From positions 1-35,996 of the forward strand of contig NZ_AUCY01000035.1 of the NCBI RefSeq assembly GCF_000430005.1: a DNA stretch of 35,996 nucleotides, in the 5' to 3' direction. The notes under the pieces are model-generated. The model was not told the DNA's origin. It did not search any database and worked only from the letters and a program-made list of their open reading frames with translations. This document shows, piece by piece, positions 15,988 through 23,128 of the stretch. This DNA is from Desulfovibrio cuneatus DSM 11391. GTDB lineage: Bacteria; Desulfobacterota; Desulfovibrionia; Desulfovibrionales; Desulfovibrionaceae. Position 1 is the first letter of the stretch; each line of letters opens with the position of its first letter. Both the position numbers and the translations under genes were made by a program.

Positions 15988-16098
15988 AACCCACATCAGC
16001 GTTTGCCTTTCCGCATTGCGGAAAGGCAAACGCAAATAGGGGGTCAAGGGGCGTCACGTCCCTTGCAGGGGGCTGGGGGACAGCGCCCCCCAAGGGTG
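15985..16098. repeat. Repeat family B, copy B1
   Basis: A 16-bp-arm hairpin (15999-16014 with 16018-16033, loop ATT) is followed by GCAAATAGGGGGTCAAGGGG and CGTCACGTCCCTTGCAGGG, then a GGGGG/CCCCC stem. The segment after the hairpin is almost identical in B2 (26893-26933), while the hairpin stem differs. It ends just before hemW. Confidence 0.8.
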
Positions 16099-16134
16099 CC
16101 ATGATATAATACTTCCCTTGCATAAGAGTCCCGC

Positions 16135-17394
16135 ATGTTGGTGTACATCCACATCCCTTACTGCCGTGGCAAGTGCCGCTACTGCGCCTTTTCTTCCCAG
16201 CCTTTGGGCAGGCAGGGGGCAGCTAACCCGCATGGCCCCCTTGCCGCCTACACCAGCACCCTTGTGGCAGAAATTGCCCTGTGGCGGCAGGCCCTAGGGC
16301 CTGTGCCCGTAAGCTCCATCTTTTTTGGCGGCGGCACACCCAGCCTGCTTGCCCCGCAGCAGGTGGGGAGTATTCTGGAAGCCTTGCACGCGGCGTTCAG
16401 GGTAGCGTCAGGGGCGGAAATTTCGATAGAAGCGAACCCGGAATCTGCCCTGCAACCCGGCTGGCTGGCCGGGGTGGCGGCTGCCGGGGTGAACAGGCTT
16501 TCCTTTGGGGTGCAAAGCTTCCATGCGGAAGAGTTGCGCCTGCTGGGGCGCATACACACGGCGCAGCAGGCTATTCAAGCGGTGGAAGCGGCCCAGCGCC
16601 TGCCATTTAACAGCATCAGCCTTGACCTTATGTGGGGCCTGCCCTGTGCGGAGGAAGCATGCCCTCCGGTGGCAGCTTCTGCGGGTTCACCCAGCGCCAC
16701 GCGCGCGGCCACGGCCTTGGTCCGGCAGGCAGTTTCCCGCTGGCAAACCACCCTGGCTACGGCTATTGCCCTTGGCCCGCAACATCTTTCCTGCTACGGA
16801 CTGATGTTGGAAGAAGGCACCCCCCTGGCCCGGCAGGCAGAGGGCAACACCTTAGCCTTGCCACCAGATCGCACCCTGACAGCCCAGTACCTGCACACCG
16901 TGCATGCCTTGCGCCGCGCAGGGTTTGCCCAGTATGAAATAGCCAACTTTGCCAAGCCCGGCCACCAGTGCCAGCACAACCTTGGCTACTGGCACGGGGA
17001 AGAATACATGGGCCTTGGCCCTGCCGCCGTTGCCACAGTGGGCAGCGTGCGCCGCACAAACCCGGCGGATGTGGCCGCATGGCACAAGGCAGTTGTCCAG
17101 TGCTCCCCCGGCAAACTGCCGCAAGGGGAAGAGGAACACCTTACCCCTGCCACCCTGGAGCAGGAGCTCCTCATGCTGGCCCTGCGCACCACACAGGGCT
17201 TGCCCCTTGGCCCCTGGGCACAGCGCACCGGGCGGGCCTTTACCCGGCAGTTCTCCACACTGGTGGATTCGCTGCAACGTTCCGGCCTTGCCACCCGAAC
17301 AGCCACTCACTTTGCCCTTACCCCACGGGGCCTGCTGCTTTCCAACGCCATTATTGAGCAGTTTTTTGCTGCGCTGCCCGCGCATTCAGGCTAA
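16135..17394 (+). CDS. hemW: HemW-like radical SAM protein (coproporphyrinogen III oxidase-like family)
   Basis: A 419-residue cytoplasmic radical SAM protein. The cluster motif C-x3-C-x2-C is at Cys10, Cys14 and Cys17 within YIHIPYCRGKCRYCAF. FFGGGTPS follows, and later NLGYWHGEEYMGLGPAAVA, which is characteristic of HemW. HemW proteins bind haem and [4Fe-4S] and are thought to insert haem into target proteins; they are often misannotated as HemN. In this window a haem chaperone is of interest because the kinase at 1596-4115 carries a haem motif, though nothing links them directly. The start at 16135 has only a weak AAGAG upstream. A TATAAT-like box at 16105-16110 may be part of its promoter. 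Confidence 0.88.
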   Translation: MLVYIHIPYCRGKCRYCAFSSQPLGRQGAANPHGPLAAYTSTLVAEIALWRQALGPVPVSSIFFGGGTPSLLAPQQVGSILEALHAAFRVASGAEISIEANPESALQPGWLAGVAAAGVNRLSFGVQSFHAEELRLLGRIHTAQQAIQAVEAAQRLPFNSISLDLMWGLPCAEEACPPVAASAGSPSATRAATALVRQAVSRWQTTLATAIALGPQHLSCYGLMLEEGTPLARQAEGNTLALPPDRTLTAQYLHTVHALRRAGFAQYEIANFAKPGHQCQHNLGYWHGEEYMGLGPAAVATVGSVRRTNPADVAAWHKAVVQCSPGKLPQGEEEHLTPATLEQELLMLALRTTQGLPLGPWAQRTGRAFTRQFSTLVDSLQRSGLATRTATHFALTPRGLLLSNAIIEQFFAALPAHSG

Positions 17395-17525
17395 TACACA
17401 CTTCATTGCACTGTACCCATAATTGAGCTAGCATCGTTGCCAGTCATGCTTGGCGGAAACACGCAGCACAAAACAACCGAATGACTTGTGCTTTTGTTTC
17501 CCCCATTTTCTCATGATTCATTTTG

Positions 17526-17831
17526 GGAAACGCTCAGTTATTTCGTTTGGCAAGGCACGAGTTTTTTTTGAAGCAGGGGTGACAATTCCGCAGGAAAGCG
17601 GAATTGGGAATCGCCCGTAGGGCGGGAGCCGAAGGCCGAGGCCCAGGACGGGCCGAGTCAACTCTTCGGCCCTCGACTGTTTCAAAAAAACCTTAAAGCC
17701 GACGGCAGTCGCGAGCGTAGCGAGCCGTGGAGCGACAAGGCGGGGCGTAGGCGGCTTGGCCGCCGAAGCATGCACCCCGCCGCAGGAGCGAAAAAAGGTC
17801 ACGCCGCTAAACGGAATAAATCAGCTTTTCC
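17526..17831. repeat. Repeat family A, full-length copy A3 (core inverted)
   Basis: Left end GGAAACGCTCAGTTATTTCG begins at 17526; right end GCTAAACGGAATAAATCAGC...TTCC ends at 17831 (306 bp). The core is in the opposite orientation to A1, with CCGAGTCAACTCTTCGG at about 17652-17669 and the inner hairpin near 17583-17608. A1 and A3 share extra internal sequence (AAAGCCGACGG and a TCGCTCCAC/GCTCGCT block) missing from the short copies. It supplies the 5' flank of the SulP gene. Confidence 0.83.
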
Positions 17832-17866
17832 CCAGCGTTTTCCCACTTTCAACCCCACCCACTGCT

Positions 17867-20281
17867 ATGCCCCAACAACACGCGGCTTCCTCATATTCCC
17901 GTTTTTTCTCTTTCCTGTTTCCATTCATTGGTTGGCTTCGCACTTACAGCCTTGCCCTGTGCAAAAAAGACCTCAATGCCGGGTTCACCGTGGCGTTGGT
18001 GCTTATTCCGCAGTCCATGGCCAATGCCCAGCTTGCCGGGTTGCCCGCGTACCACGGGTTGTATGCCGCGCTGTTGCCCACTTTTATTGGCGGGTTGTGG
18101 GGCTCTAGCCGCCAAATGGTCACAGGCTCCGTTGCTGTCACCTGTCTTATGGCAGCCGCTGCCCTGCAACCGCTCGCCATTCATAACATCAGCGACTACA
18201 TTGCCTACATGGCCCTGCTCACCCTGCTGGTGGGCGGCATTCAATTGCTGTTTGGTGCGGCCCGCATGGGCTTTCTGGTGAACTTTCTTTCCCTGCCTGT
18301 TATCAGCGGGTTCACCAATGCAGCGGCCCTTATTATTGTGGCCTCCCAACTGGGCAAACTTATTGGCGTAACGGTAGATGGAGGCGGCCCCCTGTACCAA
18401 ACGGTACTTGCCACGGCTTCTTCTGCCTGGAACTACACCCACTGGCCTTCCGTGCTTATGGCCGGGCTGGCAGTGGGCACGCTGTTTCTGTGCCGCCGCT
18501 TTGCTCCCAAGGCCCCGGCAGTGCTGGCGGCCATTGCCCTGACCACCCTGTGTTCCTGGGCGTTTTCCTTTGAAGCCACCACCACCGCTCATATTACTGA
18601 CATTGCCAGCGATGAAGCCCGCATTCTGCTTGTGCGCCTTGTGCGCCAAGAACAGGAAGTGCACAGCCTGAGCGAACAAATTGCCGCCCTGCAACCTGCG
18701 GGCAATGAAGAAACTGCCGCTGAAACCCTTGAAGCAACCTACAAAGCCAAAGAACTGCAACTGGAGCAGGCCAATATTCAGGCCAACATGCGCTTGGTGC
18801 GGGAACATTTGCGCCGCATGCTGTTTGTGGCGGAAGAGAAAAAAGACGGGGCACGGGTGTTTCACGTTAAACAAAGCCCGCGTCTGGTGTTTACCCCGCC
18901 GCCCCCGGTTATTGCCACCATGGTCACCCCTGCCCCGCAGGAACCTCAGCCCCCCCTGGCGGAGACACAGGCAGGGCAGGGCGCTCCAGATATTCCTGCC
19001 GCCAATGGCACTGGGCAGGCAAACGCCACTGCGCCGCAACCCCAGGCAGGGGAAACACCCTTGTACGTGCAGGAATCTTCCTTGCCAGCGGAAACGTTTG
19101 CAGACGGCAGAACATGGCGCCTGCGCCTGGGGAATAAAATGCCCAATTTGGAAGAGTTGAACTTTTCCAGTGGCGGTGCTGTGGTGGGGGAAATGGCTTC
19201 GGGCTTGCCAGTGTTCCAAATGCCCGAATTTTCCAGCAACCGTTTTTTTGCCCTGTTGCCCACGGCACTTATTATCGCTTTTGTGGGGTTTGCTGAATCC
19301 ATTTCCATTGGCAAGGCAGCCGCCACGCAGCGCGGCTACCGCATTGACGCTAACCAGGAAATGGTGGGGCAGGGCCTTGCCAACATTGCAGGGGGCCTCA
19401 CTCTTACAAGTCCTGTTTCCGGCTCCTTTTCTAATTCTGCCGTGAACCTGGCCGCCGGGGCACGAACGGGCATGGCAGCGGTGTTTGCCAGCGCTGTCAC
19501 CTTGTTCATTTTGCTGTTCCTTTCCGGGGTGCTGCGCTACCTGCCCCAGCCTGTGCTGGCGGTGGTGGTTATTCGCGCGGCGTATACCCTGTTCCACCCC
19601 AAGGTTTTTGTTACTTCATGGAAGGCGCAGCGCATTGACGGCGTCATTGCCCTTATTACCTTTGGGGCTACCCTGTTTTTTGCCCCGCACCTGAACTACG
19701 GTATTCTGCTGGGCGTGGTGCTTTCCCTTGCCGCCTTTTTTTACCGCAGTATGCGCCCCGCTATTACTATTCTTGCCGTGGGGCAAGACCATATGCTGCA
19801 CGATGCAAAAGCCCTGAACCTGATTTCCTGCCATCGAATTGCTGTGGTGCAGTTTCAGGGGCCGCTGTTTTTTGCCAATGCCTCGGTGCTGGAAAATAAC
19901 CTGCTGGACAGGCTGGAACACAACCCGGAATTGCAACATATCCACCTTGTGTGTTCCGGCATAACTCATATGGATGCCTCCGGTGAAGACGCCCTGGAAA
20001 CCATTGTAGAGCGGGCCTACCGGGCGGGCGTTGGCTTCTCCATAAGCGGGGTGGTGGGGGCTGTGGCTGCCATGTTGGAGCGCACCGGGCTGATAGAGCT
20101 GATTGGTGCGGAGAATGTGTACTTTGCCCCGCGGGAAGCCTTGTGCGTGCTGCGCAAAGATGTGAAGCACTGCACCCGGTGTGAACACTGCCCGCTGGAC
20201 GACTTGTTCTGCGGCTTTGCCGAAGAGCACCCCTTAAGCGGCAAATGCGGTTTGACCTCCTTGCCTATGGCACCGTTGTAA
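17867..20281 (+). CDS. SulP-family anion permease with STAS domain, large loop insertion and C-terminal Cys cluster
   Basis: An 804-residue inner-membrane permease; typical SulP proteins are about 550-600. The first transmembrane block (about 40-235) contains the family segment LVLIPQSMANAQLAGLPAYHGLY (broken here only by wording) and a glycine-rich helix set. The second block (about 455-625) has FAESISIGKAAA and NQEMVGQGLANIAGG. A cytoplasmic STAS domain (about 635-760) includes the HMDASGEDAL phosphorylation-site loop. Between the blocks (about 238-438) lies an extra segment of some 200 residues: a helical, coiled-coil-like part (250-325) then a Pro/Ala/Gln-rich part. The tail has HCTRCEHC (769-776) with further Cys at 782 and 794, a possible metal or Fe-S site. 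Likely substrate is sulfate, by family only. Start 17867 lacks a clear RBS; the upstream extension is repeat A3. Confidence 0.87.
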   Translation: MPQQHAASSYSRFFSFLFPFIGWLRTYSLALCKKDLNAGFTVALVLIPQSMANAQLAGLPAYHGLYAALLPTFIGGLWGSSRQMVTGSVAVTCLMAAAALQPLAIHNISDYIAYMALLTLLVGGIQLLFGAARMGFLVNFLSLPVISGFTNAAALIIVASQLGKLIGVTVDGGGPLYQTVLATASSAWNYTHWPSVLMAGLAVGTLFLCRRFAPKAPAVLAAIALTTLCSWAFSFEATTTAHITDIASDEARILLVRLVRQEQEVHSLSEQIAALQPAGNEETAAETLEATYKAKELQLEQANIQANMRLVREHLRRMLFVAEEKKDGARVFHVKQSPRLVFTPPPPVIATMVTPAPQEPQPPLAETQAGQGAPDIPAANGTGQANATAPQPQAGETPLYVQESSLPAETFADGRTWRLRLGNKMPNLEELNFSSGGAVVGEMASGLPVFQMPEFSSNRFFALLPTALIIAFVGFAESISIGKAAATQRGYRIDANQEMVGQGLANIAGGLTLTSPVSGSFSNSAVNLAAGARTGMAAVFASAVTLFILLFLSGVLRYLPQPVLAVVVIRAAYTLFHPKVFVTSWKAQRIDGVIALITFGATLFFAPHLNYGILLGVVLSLAAFFYRSMRPAITILAVGQDHMLHDAKALNLISCHRIAVVQFQGPLFFANASVLENNLLDRLEHNPELQHIHLVCSGITHMDASGEDALETIVERAYRAGVGFSISGVVGAVAAMLERTGLIELIGAENVYFAPREALCVLRKDVKHCTRCEHCPLDDLFCGFAEEHPLSGKCGLTSLPMAPL

Positions 20282-20342
20282 CAGAGGCCTTTGCACAACG
20301 CATGGCACAAGATGACGGCGTAACGCATGCAGTATAAAAAGA

Positions 20343-20383
20343 GGGTGAGGGGCCAGCAAAGGTTTTTTTCTGGCCCCTCACCC
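20343..20383. terminator. Strong hairpin after the SulP gene
   Basis: GGGTGAGGGGCCAG (20343-20356) pairs perfectly with CTGGCCCCTCACCC (20370-20383). On the plus strand the T run is in the loop, not after the stem; on the minus strand the stem is followed by CTCTTTTTAT. It probably still ends the SulP transcript. Confidence 0.6.
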
Positions 20384-20425
20384 AGGTTTGTGCAGAGTAT
20401 TGGTTATGCCGTATGCGTATAGCGC

Positions 20426-20454
20426 TTGACACGCCTTGTTTTTCCAGATAAAAG
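20426..20454 (+). promoter_or_regulatory. Sigma70-type promoter upstream of rimP leader
   Basis: A perfect -35 TTGACA (20426-20431), a 17-bp spacer and a moderate -10 TAAAAG (20449-20454) predict a start near 20461. Confidence 0.55.
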
Positions 20455-20460
20455 CTTTGC

Positions 20461-20585
20461 ACTTGGTGGAAGACACGCCCACAGCTTTTTCTTGTTCTTC
20501 TTGTTTTTGCAGGCGTGGGGGAGTCTTTCAACATCCTGAGAGCTGAAACGGTTCATGGGGTGGCCTTGCGGCCTCCCTTTTTTTT
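20461..20585 (+). ncRNA. Candidate small RNA or attenuated leader ahead of rimP
   Basis: The stretch lies between a TTGACA promoter and an intrinsic terminator (GGG-T-GGCC-TTGC-GGCC-T-CCC at 20558-20577 followed by eight T). It would give an RNA of about 120 nt. Inside, CACGCC can pair with GGCGTG around a very pyrimidine-rich loop (about 20491-20515). It does not match the conserved cores of SRP RNA, 6S RNA, tmRNA or tRNA that I know. It could instead attenuate the rimP-nusA operon. Confidence 0.35.
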
Positions 20586-20683
20586 ATGATTCTGCCCGGC
20601 GCACACGCCCGCCAGCGCACACGCGCAGTAGGCCAGCCGCCTGGTGCCCAGTTGACGTATTCGCATCGCACACGAAGGATCGC

Positions 20684-21316
20684 ATGCCCGAAACCCCTTT
20701 ATACCAACGTATAGCTGAATTTACCGCCCCCCTGGCCCTTTCCCTTGGGCTTGATGTGTGGGGGGTTGAAGTTGCCCTTGGCCCGCGCAGCCTTGTGCGG
20801 GTGTATGTGGAAAAGCATGGGGAAGATGGGGTAGACATTGACGCCTGCGCCGAACTTTCCCGCCTTTTGGGCTTAAGCCTTGATGTGGAAGACATTTTGG
20901 AAGGGGCCTATACCCTGGAAGTGTCCTCCCCAGGCCTGGAGCGTGTGTACTTTGCTGAAGCGCAACTTGCCGCTGCGCTGGATAACCCCCTTGATGTACA
21001 GCTTAAAAGCCCCCTGCCAAGCCACCCTGGCCGCCGCCGTTTTCGCGGTGTGCTAGGGGCCTTTGCCAATGGCGAATTTACTCTGCTGGCTGAAGAAGCT
21101 TCCCTCAAACCAGAAGAAAGCAAAGAAGTGCGCTTTACCTTTGAACAGGTGAAAAAGGCGCACCTTATTCATATTTTCCCTGACAAAAGCCCGCCCGGCA
21201 AACTGCCAGCCCCCAAAAAGGCCAAGGCAAAGCCTGCGGCAACCAAAAGCCCACGCCCTGCCACTGGCAAAAGCGCCGAGGCAGACCCCAGCCCAGAGGC
21301 TGCGGTAGAAGAATAA
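20684..21316 (+). CDS. rimP: Ribosome maturation factor RimP
   Basis: A 210-residue cytoplasmic protein needed for maturation of the 30S subunit. The family body is clear: IAEFTAPLALSLGLDVWGVEV, DIDACAELSRLLGLSLD, and the signature YTLEVSSPGLER. Start chosen at 20684, with GAAGGA at 20674-20679; the upstream extension covers the terminator and is not coding. The C-terminus (about 165-210) is a Lys/Pro/Ala-rich tail that ends acidic, longer than in most RimP proteins and probably disordered. It heads the conserved rimP-nusA-ylxR-infB order, but here a 126-bp repeat (A4) separates it from nusA. Confidence 0.92.
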   Translation: MPETPLYQRIAEFTAPLALSLGLDVWGVEVALGPRSLVRVYVEKHGEDGVDIDACAELSRLLGLSLDVEDILEGAYTLEVSSPGLERVYFAEAQLAAALDNPLDVQLKSPLPSHPGRRRFRGVLGAFANGEFTLLAEEASLKPEESKEVRFTFEQVKKAHLIHIFPDKSPPGKLPAPKKAKAKPAATKSPRPATGKSAEADPSPEAAVEE

Positions 21317-21394
21317 CCTGCATCGGCAGGAAGGAACGTCCCTGCCCCGGCAGAAACGCATAACGCACCTTGTGTGCAACGATAACGCTTAACG

Positions 21395-21543
21395 AACCAC
21401 TGATTACATAGCATTTTGGAAACGCTCAGTTATTTCGTTTGGCAAGGCACGAGATTTTTTTGAAGCAGGAGTTGACTCTTTGGTCATCGACTGTTTCAAA
21501 AAAAAAGAAGTAACGCTGCCAAACGGAATACATCAGCGTTTCC
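21395..21543. repeat. Repeat family A, short copy A4 with outer arm
   Basis: GGAAACGCTCAGTTATTTCG begins at 21418 and GCCAAACGGAATACATCAGC...GTTTCC ends at 21543 (126 bp), an internally deleted form. The outer arm AACCACTGATTACATAGCA (21395-21413) matches the inverse of 13061-13079 next to A1. It lies inside the rimP-nusA operon and would form a long RNA hairpin in the transcript. Confidence 0.85.
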
Positions 21544-21595
21544 CTAGAGATTTTACCGGGCAGGCCACAACCCCCTGCCACACGCGGAGAAAACC

Positions 21596-22894
21596 ATGAG
21601 CATGGAACTGAAAAAAGCGATTGAGCAAATCAGTAAAGATAAGGGCATTGACCGCGCTTTGCTGGTGGAAACACTGGAAGAGGCAGTACGCACCTCTGTT
21701 ATCCGCAAGCTTGGCGAAGATATTGATATTGAAGTCAGCTTCAACGAGGAATCGGGCGAAATTGACGTGTTCCAGTTCAAAATTGTGGTGGACGACGTGG
21801 CTGATGAAGACGGGCAGATTGATATTGAAGACGCCCGCAAGCACGACCCCAGCGTACAACTGGACGACGAAATGGGCTTTCGCCTGCGGGTGGAAGACCT
21901 TGGCCGCATTGCTGCCCAATCTGCCAAGCAGGTTATTATTCAGCGTATGCGCGACGCCGAACAGGGCATTATTTTTGACGAATTTAAAGATCGCATCGGG
22001 GAAATTGTTTCCGGCATCATTCAGCGCCGCGACAAGGCCGGGTGGATTATCAACCTTGGCCGCACGGAAGCGCTGCTGCCTAAGGAAGAACAGATCCCGC
22101 GGGAACACTACAAACGCGGCGACCGCATGCAGGCCCTTCTTATTGAAGTGCGCAAGGAAGGCCGTGGCCCCCAAATTATTGTTTCGCGCTCCCACCGCGA
22201 CTACATGGCAGCCCTGTTCCGCCGTGAAGTACCGGAAGTGGATGATGCCATTGTGCAAATCATGGGCGTTTCCCGCGACCCGGGCAGCCGCGCCAAGGTG
22301 GCTGTGCTCAGCCGCGACCGCGACGTAGACCCTGTGGGCGCCTGTGTAGGCATTCGTGGTTCCCGTATTCAGAACATTGTGCAGGAACTGCGCGGCGAGC
22401 GCATTGACATTGTCATCTGGAGCCCGGAAATTGCTACTTATGCCCGCAATGCCTTGGCCCCGGCTGTTATTTCCCGCATTGTGGTGGACGAGGCAGACGG
22501 CCTTCTTGAAGTTATTGTACCAGACGACCAACTGACCAACGCCATTGGGCGCAAGGGCCAAAACGTAAAGCTTGCTGCAAAGCTGCTTGGCTGGAAGCTG
22601 GATATTTACACCGAAACCCGCTACAACGAAGCCAATTCCATTGGTCATGGCCTGGAACAGCTTGCCAGCGTGGCAGAAGTGCCCCTGGAACAGTTTGTGG
22701 GTGCAGGTTTTGGTAACCTTGAAGCCCTTCGTGAAGCAACGGATGAAGCCCTGATGCAAATTCCTGGCTTTACGGTTGATAAAATTGCCAACATCCGGGC
22801 TGCAATTAATTTCTTGCGTCCCGCTGAAGCCCCTGCTGCCGCTGCTACCCCCAATGAAGAGGATGCACCGCAGACCCAAGGGAATGATGAGTAA
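21596..22894 (+). CDS. nusA: Transcription termination/antitermination factor NusA
   Basis: This 432-residue protein binds RNA polymerase and nascent RNA and controls pausing, termination and antitermination. Domains in order: an N-terminal RNAP-binding domain (about 1-125), S1 (about 130-200, including GIIQRRDKAGWIINLGRTEALLP), KH1 and KH2 (about 200-345, with GACVGIRGSRIQNIVQELRG broken at the GxxG loop and NAIGRKGQNVKLAAKLLGW), and a single short C-terminal helical segment (about 350-415). The second acidic repeat of enteric NusA is missing, as in most non-enteric bacteria. The start at 21596 has GGAG at 21586-21589; an internal Met two codons later is an alternative. Its end overlaps ylxR. 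Confidence 0.96.
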   Translation: MSMELKKAIEQISKDKGIDRALLVETLEEAVRTSVIRKLGEDIDIEVSFNEESGEIDVFQFKIVVDDVADEDGQIDIEDARKHDPSVQLDDEMGFRLRVEDLGRIAAQSAKQVIIQRMRDAEQGIIFDEFKDRIGEIVSGIIQRRDKAGWIINLGRTEALLPKEEQIPREHYKRGDRMQALLIEVRKEGRGPQIIVSRSHRDYMAALFRREVPEVDDAIVQIMGVSRDPGSRAKVAVLSRDRDVDPVGACVGIRGSRIQNIVQELRGERIDIVIWSPEIATYARNALAPAVISRIVVDEADGLLEVIVPDDQLTNAIGRKGQNVKLAAKLLGWKLDIYTETRYNEANSIGHGLEQLASVAEVPLEQFVGAGFGNLEALREATDEALMQIPGFTVDKIANIRAAINFLRPAEAPAAAATPNEEDAPQTQGNDE

Positions 22895-23123
22895 CGCCGC
22901 TGTGGCGAAAAAAGAAGCCCATATCCCGGTGCGTATGTGCAGCATATGCCGGGTACGGCAGCCCAAGGCGGCGTTGTTACGGTTCAGTCTTGCTTTTGAA
23001 GGGGCAAACCCCATGCCGGATCATAAGCAACAAGCCCCTGGCAGGGGAATGTACGTGTGTCGTACAGACCAGTGCCAGGCGGCCTTTTCACGCCGCTGGC
23101 GGAAAAGGGAAGCAAAGGGGTAG
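22887..23123 (+). CDS. ylxR: YlxR-family (DUF448) RNA-binding protein
   Basis: A 78-residue basic protein of the YlxR family, whose gene lies between nusA and infB in many bacteria; it is a predicted nucleic-acid-binding protein. The signature is present: [18 protein letters not shown] near the N-terminus, then [13 protein letters not shown] and a basic tail. The start overlaps the end of nusA; two adjacent ATG codons (22884 and 22887) are possible and I prefer the second for spacing from AAGGG. Its TAG lies 5 bases before the infB start, so nusA, ylxR and infB are tightly coupled. Confidence 0.88.
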   Translation: MSNAAVAKKEAHIPVRMCSICRVRQPKAALLRFSLAFEGANPMPDHKQQAPGRGMYVCRTDQCQAAFSRRWRKREAKG

Positions 23124-23128
23124 GAAGT

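Noticed and set aside
17756-17866. Upstream extension of the SulP reading frame to 17756
   Set aside because: The extra 37 codons are the end of repeat A3 plus a few bases, with no RBS and no SulP similarity.
17891-19597. Minus-strand open frame (568 codons) opposite the SulP gene
   Set aside because: Antisense to clear SulP coding sequence, with low-complexity composition and no recognisable motif.
20461-20585. tRNA-fMet or SRP RNA ahead of rimP, as found in some bacteria
   Set aside because: No cloverleaf, no T-arm GTTCRA pattern and no SRP core sequence can be formed.
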